Positions 41,819-50,244 are shown, numbered from the stretch's first letter. The stretch is DNA of 64,000 nt from Nonomuraea fuscirosea (GCF_003001935.1 NZ_PVNG01000016.1:236490-300489); one strand, 5' to 3'. Translations and numbers: made by a program. Notes: generated from the letters alone by a model not told the origin.

Positions 41819-41846
41819 TTCGACGCCTGCTATACGTAGGTATAGT
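41819..41846 (+). promoter_or_regulatory. Promoter and palindrome before the TetR-ABC genes
   Basis: TTCGAC (41819-41824), 16 bases, TATAGT (41841-41846) fit a sigma-70-type promoter for the TetR gene. CTATAC-GTAG-GTATAG (41830-41845) is a perfect palindrome over the -10 box and a likely site for the TetR itself. It lies between manA (minus) and tetR (plus). Confidence 0.6.
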
Positions 41847-41895
41847 CTGCTTTCCATACGAATAGCATGCTGTACATACGGACAGGAGGCGCGGA

Positions 41896-42513
41896 GTGAC
41901 GACCGCACCGGACCCAGCGGACCTCACGGCGCGTGCCCGGATCAGGGACGCGGCGCTGCGCCACATCGGCGAGCACGGCTACGAGCGGGCCACCATCCGC
42001 GGCATCGCCGAGACCGCCGGCGTGTCACCGGGCCTGGTACGCCACCACTACGGCTCCAAGCAGGCGCTGCGTGAGGCGTGCGACGAGCACCTGACGAAGA
42101 CCATGCACCGCCTGCACGAGCAGGCCGGACAGCGGCCGCCGGTCGGGTTCAACCCGGTCGCGGTCATGGGGCCCTACCGGCGCTACCTGGCGCGGGCGCT
42201 GTCGGAGGGCTGGGCGACCCCGTTCTTCGACGAGATGGTGCGGGTCGGCGAGCGGTGGCTGGCCGAGGCCGACCAGGACCGGCCCGAGCCCCCCGACGTC
42301 GACCCGCGCACCCGCGCGGCGGTGCTGGCCGCGATGGCGCTCGCCCCCACCGTGCTGTCGCAGCTGGTCGAGCGGGGCATGGGAGCCGCGATCGACAGCG
42401 CGGAAGGCCAGGACAAGCTGCTGCGGGCACTGCTCGACATCCACTCCCATTCCCTGCTCACCCCCGAGGAGGCGGCGCGTGCCAGGGCCGCGCTCGAAGG
42501 AGCTCCGTCATGA
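41896..42513 (+). CDS. TetR-family regulator of an ABC pump
   Basis: 205 residues. HTH: RIRDAALRHIGEHGYERATI, RGIAETAGVSPGLVRHHYGSK (about 10-55). The ligand domain is helical. The GTG start at 41896 follows GGAGG. The stop overlaps the ATG of an ABC ATPase gene (ATGA), so both are made together. Arrangements of TetR-ATPase-permease are common for self-regulated antibiotic or lipid exporters. Here a palindrome upstream fits autoregulation. Confidence 0.88.
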   Translation: MTTAPDPADLTARARIRDAALRHIGEHGYERATIRGIAETAGVSPGLVRHHYGSKQALREACDEHLTKTMHRLHEQAGQRPPVGFNPVAVMGPYRRYLARALSEGWATPFFDEMVRVGERWLAEADQDRPEPPDVDPRTRAAVLAAMALAPTVLSQLVERGMGAAIDSAEGQDKLLRALLDIHSHSLLTPEEAARARAALEGAPS

Positions 42514-43409
42514 CCGACGCCATCGCCGTCTCCGGCCTGCGCAAGACCTTCGGCACGACCACCGCCCTCGACGGGCTCGACCTCGCCGTACGCGCGGGGG
42601 AGGTGCACGGCTTCCTCGGGCCCAACGGCGCGGGCAAGAGCACCACGATCCGCATCCTGCTCGGGCTGCTCCGCGCCGACGGCGGTACCGCCCGGCTGCT
42701 GGGCGGCGACCCGTGGACGGAGGCGGCCGAGCTGCACCGGCGGCTGGCGTACGTGCCGGGCGACGTGACGCTGTGGCCGGGCCTGTCCGGCGGGGAGGCC
42801 ATCGACCTGCTCGGCCGGTTGCGCGGCGGCCTCGACCGGCGGCGCAGGGCGGAGCTGCTGGAACGGTTCGACCTGGACCCGCGCAAGAAGGGCCGCGCCT
42901 ACTCCAAGGGCAACCGGCAGAAGGTGGCGCTGGTCGCGGCGCTGGCCTCCGGCGCCGAGCTGCTCATCCTGGACGAGCCCACCTCGGGTCTCGACCCGCT
43001 GATGGAGGAGGTGTTCCGCGACTGCGTCAGGGAGGAGCGGCGGCGCGGCGACCGTACGGTGCTGCTGTCCAGCCACATCCTGGCGGAGGTCGAGGCGCTG
43101 TGCGACCGGGTGACGATCGTGCGCGACGGCCGGACGGTCGAGACGGGCACCCTGGACGGGCTGCGCCGGCTGGCCCGCACCTCGATCGAGGCGGAGCTGG
43201 CCGGCCCGCCCGACGGGCTGGCCGAGCTGCCGGGCGTCCATGACCTGAGTACTTCGGGCGGGCGGGTGCGGTTCACCGTGGTGGCCGCGGCGCTGGACCC
43301 GGCGCTGCGCCGGCTGACCCGGGCGGGCGTCCGCGGCCTGGTCAGCCGGCCTCCCACGCTGGAGGAGCTGTTCCTGCGCCACTACGACAGGACCGCCCGC
43401 ACGGGTTGA
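42510..43409 (+). CDS. ABC transporter ATPase (drug/antibiotic exporter type)
   Basis: 299 residues. Walker A GPNGAGKST (about 38), Q-loop region, signature in AYSKGNRQKVALVAALA (a degenerate form: SKGNRQK in place of LSGGQ) and Walker B LLILDEPTSGLD, then the H-loop LSSHIL. The C-terminal 70 residues are the extension seen in DrrA-like ATPases. The permease of the pair would be expected next, but the following gene is a P450 on the other strand, so the operon is cut short. It may drive a permease encoded elsewhere. Confidence 0.9.
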   Translation: MTDAIAVSGLRKTFGTTTALDGLDLAVRAGEVHGFLGPNGAGKSTTIRILLGLLRADGGTARLLGGDPWTEAAELHRRLAYVPGDVTLWPGLSGGEAIDLLGRLRGGLDRRRRAELLERFDLDPRKKGRAYSKGNRQKVALVAALASGAELLILDEPTSGLDPLMEEVFRDCVREERRRGDRTVLLSSHILAEVEALCDRVTIVRDGRTVETGTLDGLRRLARTSIEAELAGPPDGLAELPGVHDLSTSGGRVRFTVVAAALDPALRRLTRAGVRGLVSRPPTLEELFLRHYDRTARTG

Positions 43410-43490
43410 GGACCGCCGCCCCGCGCGAGCGCGCGAGGAAGGCGGCCCTGTGCGGGCCCGTGCGGCCCTGTGCGGCCCCGTGCGGCCCGG

Positions 43491-44705
43491 TCAGCGGGCG
43501 CGCGGGCCCAGGATGACCGGCATCGTGCGGGTGCTGTTGCCCAGCAGCGTGTCCAGCGGCGGCAGCTCGTCCGGCAACGCGACCGGCTTCATCGCCGGGA
43601 ACGCCCCGAACAACGCCCTGAGCGCGATCTCGCCCTCCAGCCTGGCCAGCGGCGCGCCGAGGCAGAAGTGCGGCCCGTGCCCGAAGGCCAGGTGCGTGAC
43701 CTGCGGCCGGGTGATGTCGAAGACGTCCGCCTGCTCGTACTGGCCGGGATCGCGACCGGCGGAGGCGAAGCAGGCCAGCACCGGCTCGCCGCCGCGCAGC
43801 CGGACCCCGTCGATCTCGACGTCGCGCACGGCGTACCGCATGGGGAAGTAGGCGATGGGGGAGTCCCACCGCAGCGTCTCCTCCACGGCCGCGCTGTAGG
43901 GGCAGCGCCCCGAACGCAGCAGCTCCAGCTGGTCCGGCTCGCTGAGCAGGACGCGGATGGCGTTGGTGATCAGGTTGACGGTCGTGACGTGACCGGCGAT
44001 GAACAGCAGCTCGATCGTGGCGAACAGCTCGTCCTCCGACAGCCGCCCGCCGTCCTTCTCGTGCAGCTCGAACAGGTCGGTGATGAGGTCCTCGCCGGGC
44101 GTGCCGCGGCGCTCCTCGATGATCTCGTCGAGCAGCTCGCGCAGCTCCCTGCGCAGGGCGGGCGAATCCTCCAGGCCGCCGACCTGGGCGATGGCGTCGC
44201 TGAGCCGGTGCAGATCGTCCTGGTGGGCGGCCGGGATGCCGATCAGCTCGGAGATGACCTCGCGCGGCAGCGGATAGGCGAACTCCAGCCGCAGGTCCAC
44301 CGGCGCGTCCGCGGGCAGCTCTGCCAGCCGGTCGATCAGCCTGGCGGTGAGCTCCTCGATGCGCGGGCGCAGCCCGTTCAGCCGCCGCTGCGAGAAGGCG
44401 GCGGTCAGCGGCATGCGCAGCCGGCGGTGGCGCTCGCCCTCGGCGTTGAGCATGGACGTGTCGGTGACGATGCGGTCGATGGCCGTGCCCGGCGGCAGCG
44501 TGTGCCGGTCCGCCCAGTGGTGCAGCTCCCTGGACATGTCCGGATGGGTCAGCACGGTCATCAGCGTGGCGTAGTCGGTGGCGGCCCAGGCCCGCACGCC
44601 CTCCGCGGTCACGGGGACGAGCGGGCCCGCCTCACGCAGCCGCTCGTTGTCTCCGTGCAGGTCGGCGGTGGCCGGGTCGAGGATGAAGCGGCTGTCGTCG
44701 GTCAT
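43491..44705 (-). CDS. Cytochrome P450 of the opine-like operon
   Basis: 404 residues. I-helix LFIAGHVTTVN, K-helix EETLRW, heme loop FGHGPHFCLGAPLA with the Cys ligand near 346. It resembles the CYP107/105-type P450s of actinomycete secondary metabolism. It follows the FAD oxidase gene by only six bases and is the last gene of the cluster starting with the cucumopine-synthase-like protein. So it probably hydroxylates or oxidises the product of the two upstream enzymes. No ferredoxin is adjacent. GC-rich short repeats of GTGCGGCCC type lie beyond its stop (43449-43488). Confidence 0.9.
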   Translation of the reverse strand: MTDDSRFILDPATADLHGDNERLREAGPLVPVTAEGVRAWAATDYATLMTVLTHPDMSRELHHWADRHTLPPGTAIDRIVTDTSMLNAEGERHRRLRMPLTAAFSQRRLNGLRPRIEELTARLIDRLAELPADAPVDLRLEFAYPLPREVISELIGIPAAHQDDLHRLSDAIAQVGGLEDSPALRRELRELLDEIIEERRGTPGEDLITDLFELHEKDGGRLSEDELFATIELLFIAGHVTTVNLITNAIRVLLSEPDQLELLRSGRCPYSAAVEETLRWDSPIAYFPMRYAVRDVEIDGVRLRGGEPVLACFASAGRDPGQYEQADVFDITRPQVTHLAFGHGPHFCLGAPLARLEGEIALRALFGAFPAMKPVALPDELPPLDTLLGNSTRTMPVILGPRAR

Positions 44706-44711
44706 CTGAGG

Positions 44712-45803
44712 TCATCCCGTCCTTCGCGCGCTGACCGCCAGCGCGGCCACGTCCATGCCGGGGTCCTGGTCGAGGTAGAGGTCGCGGACGAGCTCGCCGG
44801 CGGCCGGCGCGTTGCACAGGCCGTGGCCGGAGAAGCCGGTCGCGTACAGGAAGGCCGGCGGGCCCGGCCGGTGCCCGATGAAGGCGGTCTTGTCCGGGCT
44901 GGCGTCGCGCAGCCCCGTGACGGCGGTGTGCAGCGCGAGCCCGGCCAGGCTCGGATACGTCTCCGCCAGCCGTTCCGCCACCTCGCGCCGCCACGACTCG
45001 CGGTCGGCGCCCGGATAGCCCATGCCGATGAGCAGCCGGTCGCCGCGCAGCCGCACCAGCAGGCCGGTGGCGGCGTGCAGGGTGACCGGGATGTCCGGCG
45101 TGGCGGGCGGGAGCGGGTCGGTGGTGAGCAGCTCCTGCTCGATCGGGTCGGTGAGCGGCATGTCCACCCCGGCGCACCGGACCAGCGAGGCCGACCAGGC
45201 GCCGGCCGCGCACACGATGGCGTCGGCGGAGATCTCCCCGTCGGCGGTCTGGATGCGGCCGGCCTCGGCGTCGATGGCGGTGACCGCGCAGCCGGTGCGC
45301 AGCGCCGCCCCGGCCTGCTCGGCGGCGCGGGCGTAGGCCGTGACGATGGCCGTGGTGTCGGAGATGTAGGCGTCGGGCGAGTACGCCGCCGCGACCAGCG
45401 GCACGTCGCCGATGAGCGGGTTGCGTTCCCTGGCCTCCTCGACGCCGATCAGGCCGACGTCGACCCCGGCCGCCCGCTGGGCGGGCAGGTCGGCCTCGAA
45501 CGCGGCGACCTGCTCGGGCTCGGAGAACAGCACCAGGTAGCCGACCCGCCGCAGCGGCAGCTCGGTGCCCGGCCTGCTGGGAAAGGCCCGGTAGGCGTCG
45601 AGGCTGCGCACGGCCAGCGCCGAGCTGACCGGGTTGCCGGCGAAGTAGGAGCGCACCACGTCGGCGGTGGCCCGGGACGCGCCGGAGCCGAGCGTGCCCC
45701 GCTCCAGCAGTGTCACGTCGACCCCGGCCTCGGCCAGGTGGAAGGCGATCGACAGCCCGATCACGCCGCCGCCGATCACCACCACGCGCGAGTCGCGGCT
45801 CAT
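44712..45803 (-). CDS. FAD-dependent amine oxidase (DadA/glycine-oxidase family)
   Basis: 363 residues. FAD loop VVVIGGGVIGLSIAFHLAEAG at the N-terminus (given here in family form), GASRATADVVRSYF for the flavin, and the C-terminal FAD contact FLYATGFSGHGLCNAPAAGE. The family oxidises the C-N bond of secondary or primary amino acids (glycine, sarcosine, D-amino acids, opines). ATG overlaps the stop of the cucumopine-synthase-like gene (ATGA), so the two are coupled. Oxidation of an opine-like or cyclised amino acid by this enzyme is a reasonable inference. Confidence 0.88.
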   Translation of the reverse strand: MSRDSRVVVIGGGVIGLSIAFHLAEAGVDVTLLERGTLGSGASRATADVVRSYFAGNPVSSALAVRSLDAYRAFPSRPGTELPLRRVGYLVLFSEPEQVAAFEADLPAQRAAGVDVGLIGVEEARERNPLIGDVPLVAAAYSPDAYISDTTAIVTAYARAAEQAGAALRTGCAVTAIDAEAGRIQTADGEISADAIVCAAGAWSASLVRCAGVDMPLTDPIEQELLTTDPLPPATPDIPVTLHAATGLLVRLRGDRLLIGMGYPGADRESWRREVAERLAETYPSLAGLALHTAVTGLRDASPDKTAFIGHRPGPPAFLYATGFSGHGLCNAPAAGELVRDLYLDQDPGMDVAALAVSARRTG

Positions 45804-46744
45804 GCGGGAGCCTGCAGTCTGCGCAGGTTCTCACCGGCCTGCCACGGGAACAGGTGCAGGTTCCACCCGCCCAGGCAGTTGCAGTAGAGGGCCATGTGGG
45901 CCATCACCGCGACGAAGTCCTCGTGGCTGTCCAGCCGCTCCAGCCCCGCCAGCAGCCGCTGGGTGAAGTCCCACAGCCGGTCCAGCCCGCAGTAGCCGAG
46001 GAACTCGGCCGGGGTGTGGGCCAGCTGCCGGGTCATCTGGCGCAGCCACGGCATCGGCATGCCGTCCAGGGCGGCGCGGACGAGCCCGCCGTAGCAGCTG
46101 TAGCCGAGCGGCCGGGTCTCGCCGTTGACGAACAGCAGCGTGGTCAGCACCGTCTCGTAGCTGCCCGCGCCCGAGGGGATGCGGCCCTCGTGCAGGTCGA
46201 GCAACTCCTGCGGCGGCTCCAGCCAGATGCGCTGGGTCTCGGCGTGCACCTCGGTGACGAGCCGGTTGAGCTCCGGGTCGCCGATGGGCAGGCGGGGCAG
46301 CTCGTGGCCGCCGCTCTGGCCGGCCCGGCGGACCTCGGCGATGACCGGCTCCTTGGTGGTGTAGACCGAGCGCCACACCTCGCGGCCGGCCTCGGCGAGG
46401 GCGTCGAGGTCGTCCTCGGCGACCAGGCCGACCGGGGTGGCGTTCATGGGCTCGGTCAGCTCGCCGTACTTGATGCCGAGGTGCTGCAGCCGCGAGCAGA
46501 ACAGCGTGCCGTCGGGCACCGTACGCCGGTCCACCCGGTATTCGGCGTCGGTGTGCAGCAGCGAGTGCACCGGGGCCAGGTGGTACAGGTGGTACCCGGC
46601 GACCAGGGCGTGTCCTTGCAGACTGCGGTAGGGCAGCGCGTCCCACAGGCACTGGGCCAGGGCGGGGTTGCGCTGGTCGAGTTCGGCGGCCACGGTGATG
46701 CCGAGGCTCGGCCACGATATCTCTACTTGCTTAGAGTTGTTCAC
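45800..46744 (-). CDS. Cucumopine-synthase-like, cyclophilin-fold protein
   Basis: 314 residues. The first half (about 6-135) looks like the small cyclophilin-like barrel of DUF3830/cucumopine synthase: GITVAAELDQRNPALAQCLWDALP, the GTLFCSRLQHLGIKYGEL strand pair, and MNATPVGLVAEDDLD. The second half (about 150-314) is a helical bundle, matching the C-terminal bundle of cucumopine synthase, which in Agrobacterium joins histidine and 2-oxoglutarate in a Pictet-Spengler reaction. Assignment is from memory of motifs and is moderately sure. The GTG start has no ribosome site, and TAGAGT eight bases upstream could make a leaderless mRNA. First gene of a three-gene operon. Confidence 0.55.
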   Translation of the reverse strand: MNNSKQVEISWPSLGITVAAELDQRNPALAQCLWDALPYRSLQGHALVAGYHLYHLAPVHSLLHTDAEYRVDRRTVPDGTLFCSRLQHLGIKYGELTEPMNATPVGLVAEDDLDALAEAGREVWRSVYTTKEPVIAEVRRAGQSGGHELPRLPIGDPELNRLVTEVHAETQRIWLEPPQELLDLHEGRIPSGAGSYETVLTTLLFVNGETRPLGYSCYGGLVRAALDGMPMPWLRQMTRQLAHTPAEFLGYCGLDRLWDFTQRLLAGLERLDSHEDFVAVMAHMALYCNCLGGWNLHLFPWQAGENLRRLQAPA

Positions 46745-46779
46745 AATAAGTCACTCTAACGACACGTATCGTGACGATA
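46731..46779. promoter_or_regulatory. Two palindromes at the start of the opine-like operon
   Basis: TTAGAGT (46731-46737) and ACTCTAA (46753-46759) are perfect arms around the GTG start codon. TATCGT-G-ACGATA (46767-46779) is a second perfect palindrome just upstream. They lie in the 53 bases between the DUF3800 stop and the operon, so the operon has its own control. Confidence 0.6.
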
Positions 46780-46797
46780 GAGGTGGGGTGGCCCTGT

Positions 46798-47769
46798 TTA
46801 CCGGGACATGACCTGGTCGGGGGCCACGCCGGGAGCGCCCCAGATCGACTCCGGATCCACGTACGGGCGGATCAGCTCGGTCAGCACAGGATCGCCGCGG
46901 CCGTGCAGCTCGTCGGTGGCGACCTTGCGGACCACGCCCGCCATCACGTCGGCGACCTGCACCCGCTGGTCCAGCTCCGAGTCGACCAGGTGCAGCCCGG
47001 CCATCCGGCCGCCGGCGATCTCGCGCATCTGCGCGACGCGCTCGTCGGTCAGCGTGGTCTGCTGGTCGTGGACGACCATGACGGGGCGGCCATCCGCGCC
47101 CCAGTACGTCACCGCGCGGACGATCGCCGGGATGAGCGGGTCGAGCGCGGGGAACACGTAGGGGTCGTCGAGCAGCCGTTCCCTGAACGCCTCGACCCGG
47201 TCCCGCGACCGCCACAGCGACTCCATGATCGCCTCCGCCGCGCCGCCGGCCCCGCGCAGCTCGTCCACCAGCCCGAACGTCTCCTCGACCGACGTGACGA
47301 CCCCCTGGCCGTTCTTGGCCCGCAGCAGGTAGTTGAAGGAGTCGAGGAAGGCCGCCCACCGCTCGGCGCCGAACGCCCGCGGGCCCTCCCGGTAGAGGGT
47401 CACGGCGGTGGCCGCGGCCGCCGGGTCGAGGCCGAGGCGCGGCGCGTGGTCGTCCTGGAGCAGCCCGGCGACCTTGCCCACCAGGTAGAAGGTCTTGTCG
47501 GTGAGGAACACGCGCACGTTGCCGAGCACCGGCCCGCTCGGGCTGAGCAGCCACAGCAGCCCCGCCCGGTGCTTGTCGCGCAGCACGTGGCCCGCGGAGT
47601 ACTGGGTGGCGGGGGTCGGCGCCCGCACGCGCAGCTCCGCGACGCACGCCGCCGCCGTCTCGGCGTCCATCAGCACGCTGGCGTGCGCGAACGTGTCGGT
47701 GTTGCCGCCGATGAGCTTCTCGCCCTCCGCGCCGGACTCGTCACACGCGATCTCGAGGGGTTCGTGCAC
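46798..47769 (-). CDS. DUF3800 protein (RNase H-like fold)
   Basis: 323 residues. It begins IACDESGAEGEKLIGG, the DESG motif that opens DUF3800 proteins, and ends with VDSELDQRVQVADVMAGVVRK, matching the family's C-terminal acidic helix (QxADxxAG). VMVVHDQQTTLT is the middle acidic strand. These residues form an RNase H-like site, so a nuclease is possible; no activity is established for most members, some of which occur in defence loci. The start is GTG at 47769. It lies 53 bases upstream of the opine-like operon on the same strand but behind separate palindromes, so a functional link is open. Confidence 0.7.
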   Translation of the reverse strand: MHEPLEIACDESGAEGEKLIGGNTDTFAHASVLMDAETAAACVAELRVRAPTPATQYSAGHVLRDKHRAGLLWLLSPSGPVLGNVRVFLTDKTFYLVGKVAGLLQDDHAPRLGLDPAAAATAVTLYREGPRAFGAERWAAFLDSFNYLLRAKNGQGVVTSVEETFGLVDELRGAGGAAEAIMESLWRSRDRVEAFRERLLDDPYVFPALDPLIPAIVRAVTYWGADGRPVMVVHDQQTTLTDERVAQMREIAGGRMAGLHLVDSELDQRVQVADVMAGVVRKVATDELHGRGDPVLTELIRPYVDPESIWGAPGVAPDQVMSR

Positions 47770-47857
47770 ACCAGCGAATCTATCCGGGGCCGCGGCCGGT
47801 CGCGAGACAATTTCTCCTGGTACGACCGCGCCGCGAGGCCAGGAAACGGAAGGACGC

Positions 47858-49501
47858 ATGATCGCCACCCCCATCCCCCAGCAGGCCGGCCTCGGGCGGC
47901 TGGTCCGTGAGATCCGCGCGGAGGCCGACCGGGCCCGCGCCACCCCGGCCCCCGAGCTCACCTTCACCCTCTGGCGCCGCTTCGCCGACACCGGCGACCG
48001 GCTGGCCTACGAGCGCGCCTACTTCGAACGCCGACGGCGCCTGGCCGCCCTCGTCCTGGCCGCGCACCTCGACGGCCGGCCCGATCCGGCCCTGGACGAC
48101 CTGCTGTGGTCGGTGTGCGACGAGCGCACCTGGGTCCTGCCGGCCCACGAGTCCCAGGACCGCCCGGGGGAGGCGTTCGTGGACCTGTTCGCCGCCGAGA
48201 CCGGTCACACCCTGGCCGAGGCCGCCGTCCTGCTCGACGGCCTGGCCGACCCGCGCGTCCTGGCCCGCGTCCGGGAGGAGGTGGACCGCAGGGTGCTGCG
48301 TCCCCTGTACGCCGATCCGGCCCCGATGTGGTGGGAGAGCGCGCGGCACAACTGGCCGGCCGTGTGCGCCGGCGCCGCCGGGATGGCCGCGCTCGCCCTC
48401 GGCTCTCCGCACCTGCCCGCGCTGCTGCCCCGGCTGCGCGGGGCCATGGAGGCGTTCCTGTCGGGCGCGGGCCGGGACGGGGCCTGCCTGGAGGGGCCGG
48501 ACTACTGGACCTACGGGTTCGGCTACTTCACCTACTTCGCCGAGGCGCTGTGCGAGCACACCGGCGAGAATCTGCTGGACGATCCGCACGTACGGGAGAT
48601 GGCCGCCTACCCGGCCAGGATCGACCTCGGCGACGGCGCCAGGCCCGCCTTCGCCGACGCGCACGGCGAGGGCGGCTACCCTTTGGGGCTGCTGTGCCGC
48701 CTGTCCGGCCGTCTCGGCGTGCCGCTGCCGGTCCGCACCGGTGAGCCGTCCTTCCACGACGACCCCTGCTACCGGTGGGCCCACCTGAGCCGCACGCTGT
48801 GGTGGTCGCAGGACGTCCCCGAGACGGATCCTGAGCCGCACTCGTACCTGCCGGACGCCGCGATCGTGGTGGCCAGGTCGGACGGCACCGCCTTCGCCGC
48901 CAAGGGCGGGCACAACGACGAGCCGCACAACCACCTCGACCTCGGCCACTTCGTGCTGCGCGGGCACGGGCGGACGCTGCTCGACGACCTCGGCGCGCCC
49001 GAGTACACCCGCGACTACTTCCGCGAGGGCCGCTACCAGGTGCCCCACGCCTCGGCGGAATGGCACTCCGTCCCGCTGATCGACGGCGCCGGCCAGCAGC
49101 CGGGGCCGGGCCGCCGGGCCGTGGTCGTCGCGCACGCCGCCGGCGACGGCGCGCTGACCTTCGCGCTCGACCTCACCGCCGCCTACGACGCCCCCGCGCT
49201 CGACCGGCTCGTCCGCACGTTCCGCTGGCGGGCCGGCCGGCTGGAGCTGGAGGACGACTTCACGCTCGGCAGCGGGGAGGCGCTGGTGGAGGAGCTGTTC
49301 GTCTCCCGCGTACGCCCGTCCGTGGAGCCGGGGCGGGTGACGTGGGGGCCGCTCGCGCTCGCGGTCCCGCCCGGATGGCGGGCCCAGACCGAGGAACGGG
49401 ACGTACGCGGCCATCGCGGCGAGATCGAGACGATCCACCGCGTGCGCCTGACCGCCCGCGTCCCCTCCGGCGCGCACCGCTTCGTCTTCACCGTGGAGTG
49501 A
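47858..49501 (+). CDS. Heparinase II/III-like protein
   Basis: 547 residues. An (alpha/alpha) toroid (about 40-320: WWESARHNWPAVCAGAAGMAAL, DYWTYGFGYFTYFAEAL) is followed by a beta-sandwich with the family motif GHNDEPHNHLDLGHFVL (about 350). The Asn/His/Tyr lyase residues are plausible (HNDEPHNH). There is no signal peptide, so it may act inside the cell on imported oligouronides, or on another glycan. No sugar transporter is adjacent. The ATG at 47858 follows GGAAGGA. Divergent from the DUF3800 gene over an 88-base spacer. Confidence 0.8.
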   Translation: MIATPIPQQAGLGRLVREIRAEADRARATPAPELTFTLWRRFADTGDRLAYERAYFERRRRLAALVLAAHLDGRPDPALDDLLWSVCDERTWVLPAHESQDRPGEAFVDLFAAETGHTLAEAAVLLDGLADPRVLARVREEVDRRVLRPLYADPAPMWWESARHNWPAVCAGAAGMAALALGSPHLPALLPRLRGAMEAFLSGAGRDGACLEGPDYWTYGFGYFTYFAEALCEHTGENLLDDPHVREMAAYPARIDLGDGARPAFADAHGEGGYPLGLLCRLSGRLGVPLPVRTGEPSFHDDPCYRWAHLSRTLWWSQDVPETDPEPHSYLPDAAIVVARSDGTAFAAKGGHNDEPHNHLDLGHFVLRGHGRTLLDDLGAPEYTRDYFREGRYQVPHASAEWHSVPLIDGAGQQPGPGRRAVVVAHAAGDGALTFALDLTAAYDAPALDRLVRTFRWRAGRLELEDDFTLGSGEALVEELFVSRVRPSVEPGRVTWGPLALAVPPGWRAQTEERDVRGHRGEIETIHRVRLTARVPSGAHRFVFTVE

Positions 49502-49513
49502 GCGGGGTGGCCT

Positions 49514-50155
49514 TCAGTCGCCGCGTCCCGCGCGCAGCCGGGCGGAGAGCGCGGCGGCCTGCGTGCGGCGCTGCATGCTGAGCTTGGCCAGCAGGTTGGA
49601 GACGTAGTTCTTGACCGTCTTCTCGGCCAGGAACATGCGCTCGCCGATCTGCCGGTTGGTCAGCCCCTCGCCGATGAGGTCGAGGATGTGGCGCTCCTGC
49701 TCGGTCAGCGCCGCGAGCGGGTCCTTCCTGGCGGCCTGGTCGCGCAGGCGGTGCAGCATGGCGGCGGTGGTCTGGGGGTCGAGCAGCGACTGACCGGAGG
49801 CGACCGTACGGACCGCGCCGACGAGGTCGGAGCCGTGGATCTGCTTGAGGACGTAGCCGGCGGCCCCGGCCATCACGGCGTCGAACAGGGCGTCGTCGTC
49901 GGCGAAGGAGGTCAGCATCAGGCAGGCCAGCCCGGGCACCCGGGAGCGCACCTCGCGGCAGACGTCCACGCCGTTGCCGTCGGGCAGCCGTACGTCCAGG
50001 ACCGCCACGTCCGGCGCGAGCGCCGGGATGCGGGCGATGGCGGACTCGGCCGTGCCGGCCTCGCCGATCACCTCGATGTCGTCCTCTGACTCCAGCAACG
50101 CCGCCACCCCGCGCCGGACGACCTCGTGATCGTCCAGCAGGAACACCCGAATCAT
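49514..50155 (-). CDS. devR: DevR/DosR-like response regulator
   Basis: 213 residues. Receiver domain with the acidic pocket LLDDHEVVRRG, phosphoacceptor Asp in VAVLDVRLPDGNG (near 54) and Thr/Lys in LTSF and YVLKQI; C-terminal LuxR HTH LTEQERHILDLIGEGLTNRQI, KTVKNYVSNLLAKL. The GAAGYVLKQIHGSDLV segment is characteristic of DevR. In mycobacteria this regulator answers hypoxia and nitric oxide with kinases DosS and DosT. No kinase gene is near. A DosR box lies just upstream, so autoregulation is likely. Confidence 0.88.
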   Translation of the reverse strand: MIRVFLLDDHEVVRRGVAALLESEDDIEVIGEAGTAESAIARIPALAPDVAVLDVRLPDGNGVDVCREVRSRVPGLACLMLTSFADDDALFDAVMAGAAGYVLKQIHGSDLVGAVRTVASGQSLLDPQTTAAMLHRLRDQAARKDPLAALTEQERHILDLIGEGLTNRQIGERMFLAEKTVKNYVSNLLAKLSMQRRTQAAALSARLRAGRGD

Positions 50156-50191
50156 GCTCCCGACGCTACAGCGGGCGCGGCCGCGATCGTA

Positions 50192-50205
50192 GGGACGAAA
50201 GTCCC
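50192..50205. promoter_or_regulatory. DosR/DevR box upstream of devR
   Basis: GGGACGAAAGTCCC is a near-perfect palindrome matching the core of the known DosR motif (GGGACTTTnGTCCC on the other strand). It is 36 bases before the devR ATG, a usual place for activation, with TGTAGC downstream as possible -10. Confidence 0.7.
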
Positions 50206-50218
50206 GGGAAACCGGCGA

Positions 50219-50244
50219 GGGCCCGCCACGATGGTGGCGGGCCC
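50219..50244 (-). terminator. Terminator of the secreted-protein pair
   Basis: GGGCCCGCCAC (50219-50229) and GTGGCGGGCCC (50234-50244) pair over 11 bases with a GATG loop, 12 bases after the stop of the gene at 50257. Confidence 0.8.

Noticed and set aside
43443..43490. Short GTGCGGCCC-type repeats as a binding site
   Set aside because: They lie between two convergent stops and are simple low-complexity GC sequence.
43470..45887. Plus-strand open frame across the opine-like operon
   Set aside because: Shadow of the P450 and FAD oxidase genes on the other strand; no motif.
46798..47769. DUF3800 gene as part of a phage-defence island
   Set aside because: No restriction, toxin, reverse transcriptase or other defence gene is next to it; neighbours are metabolic.
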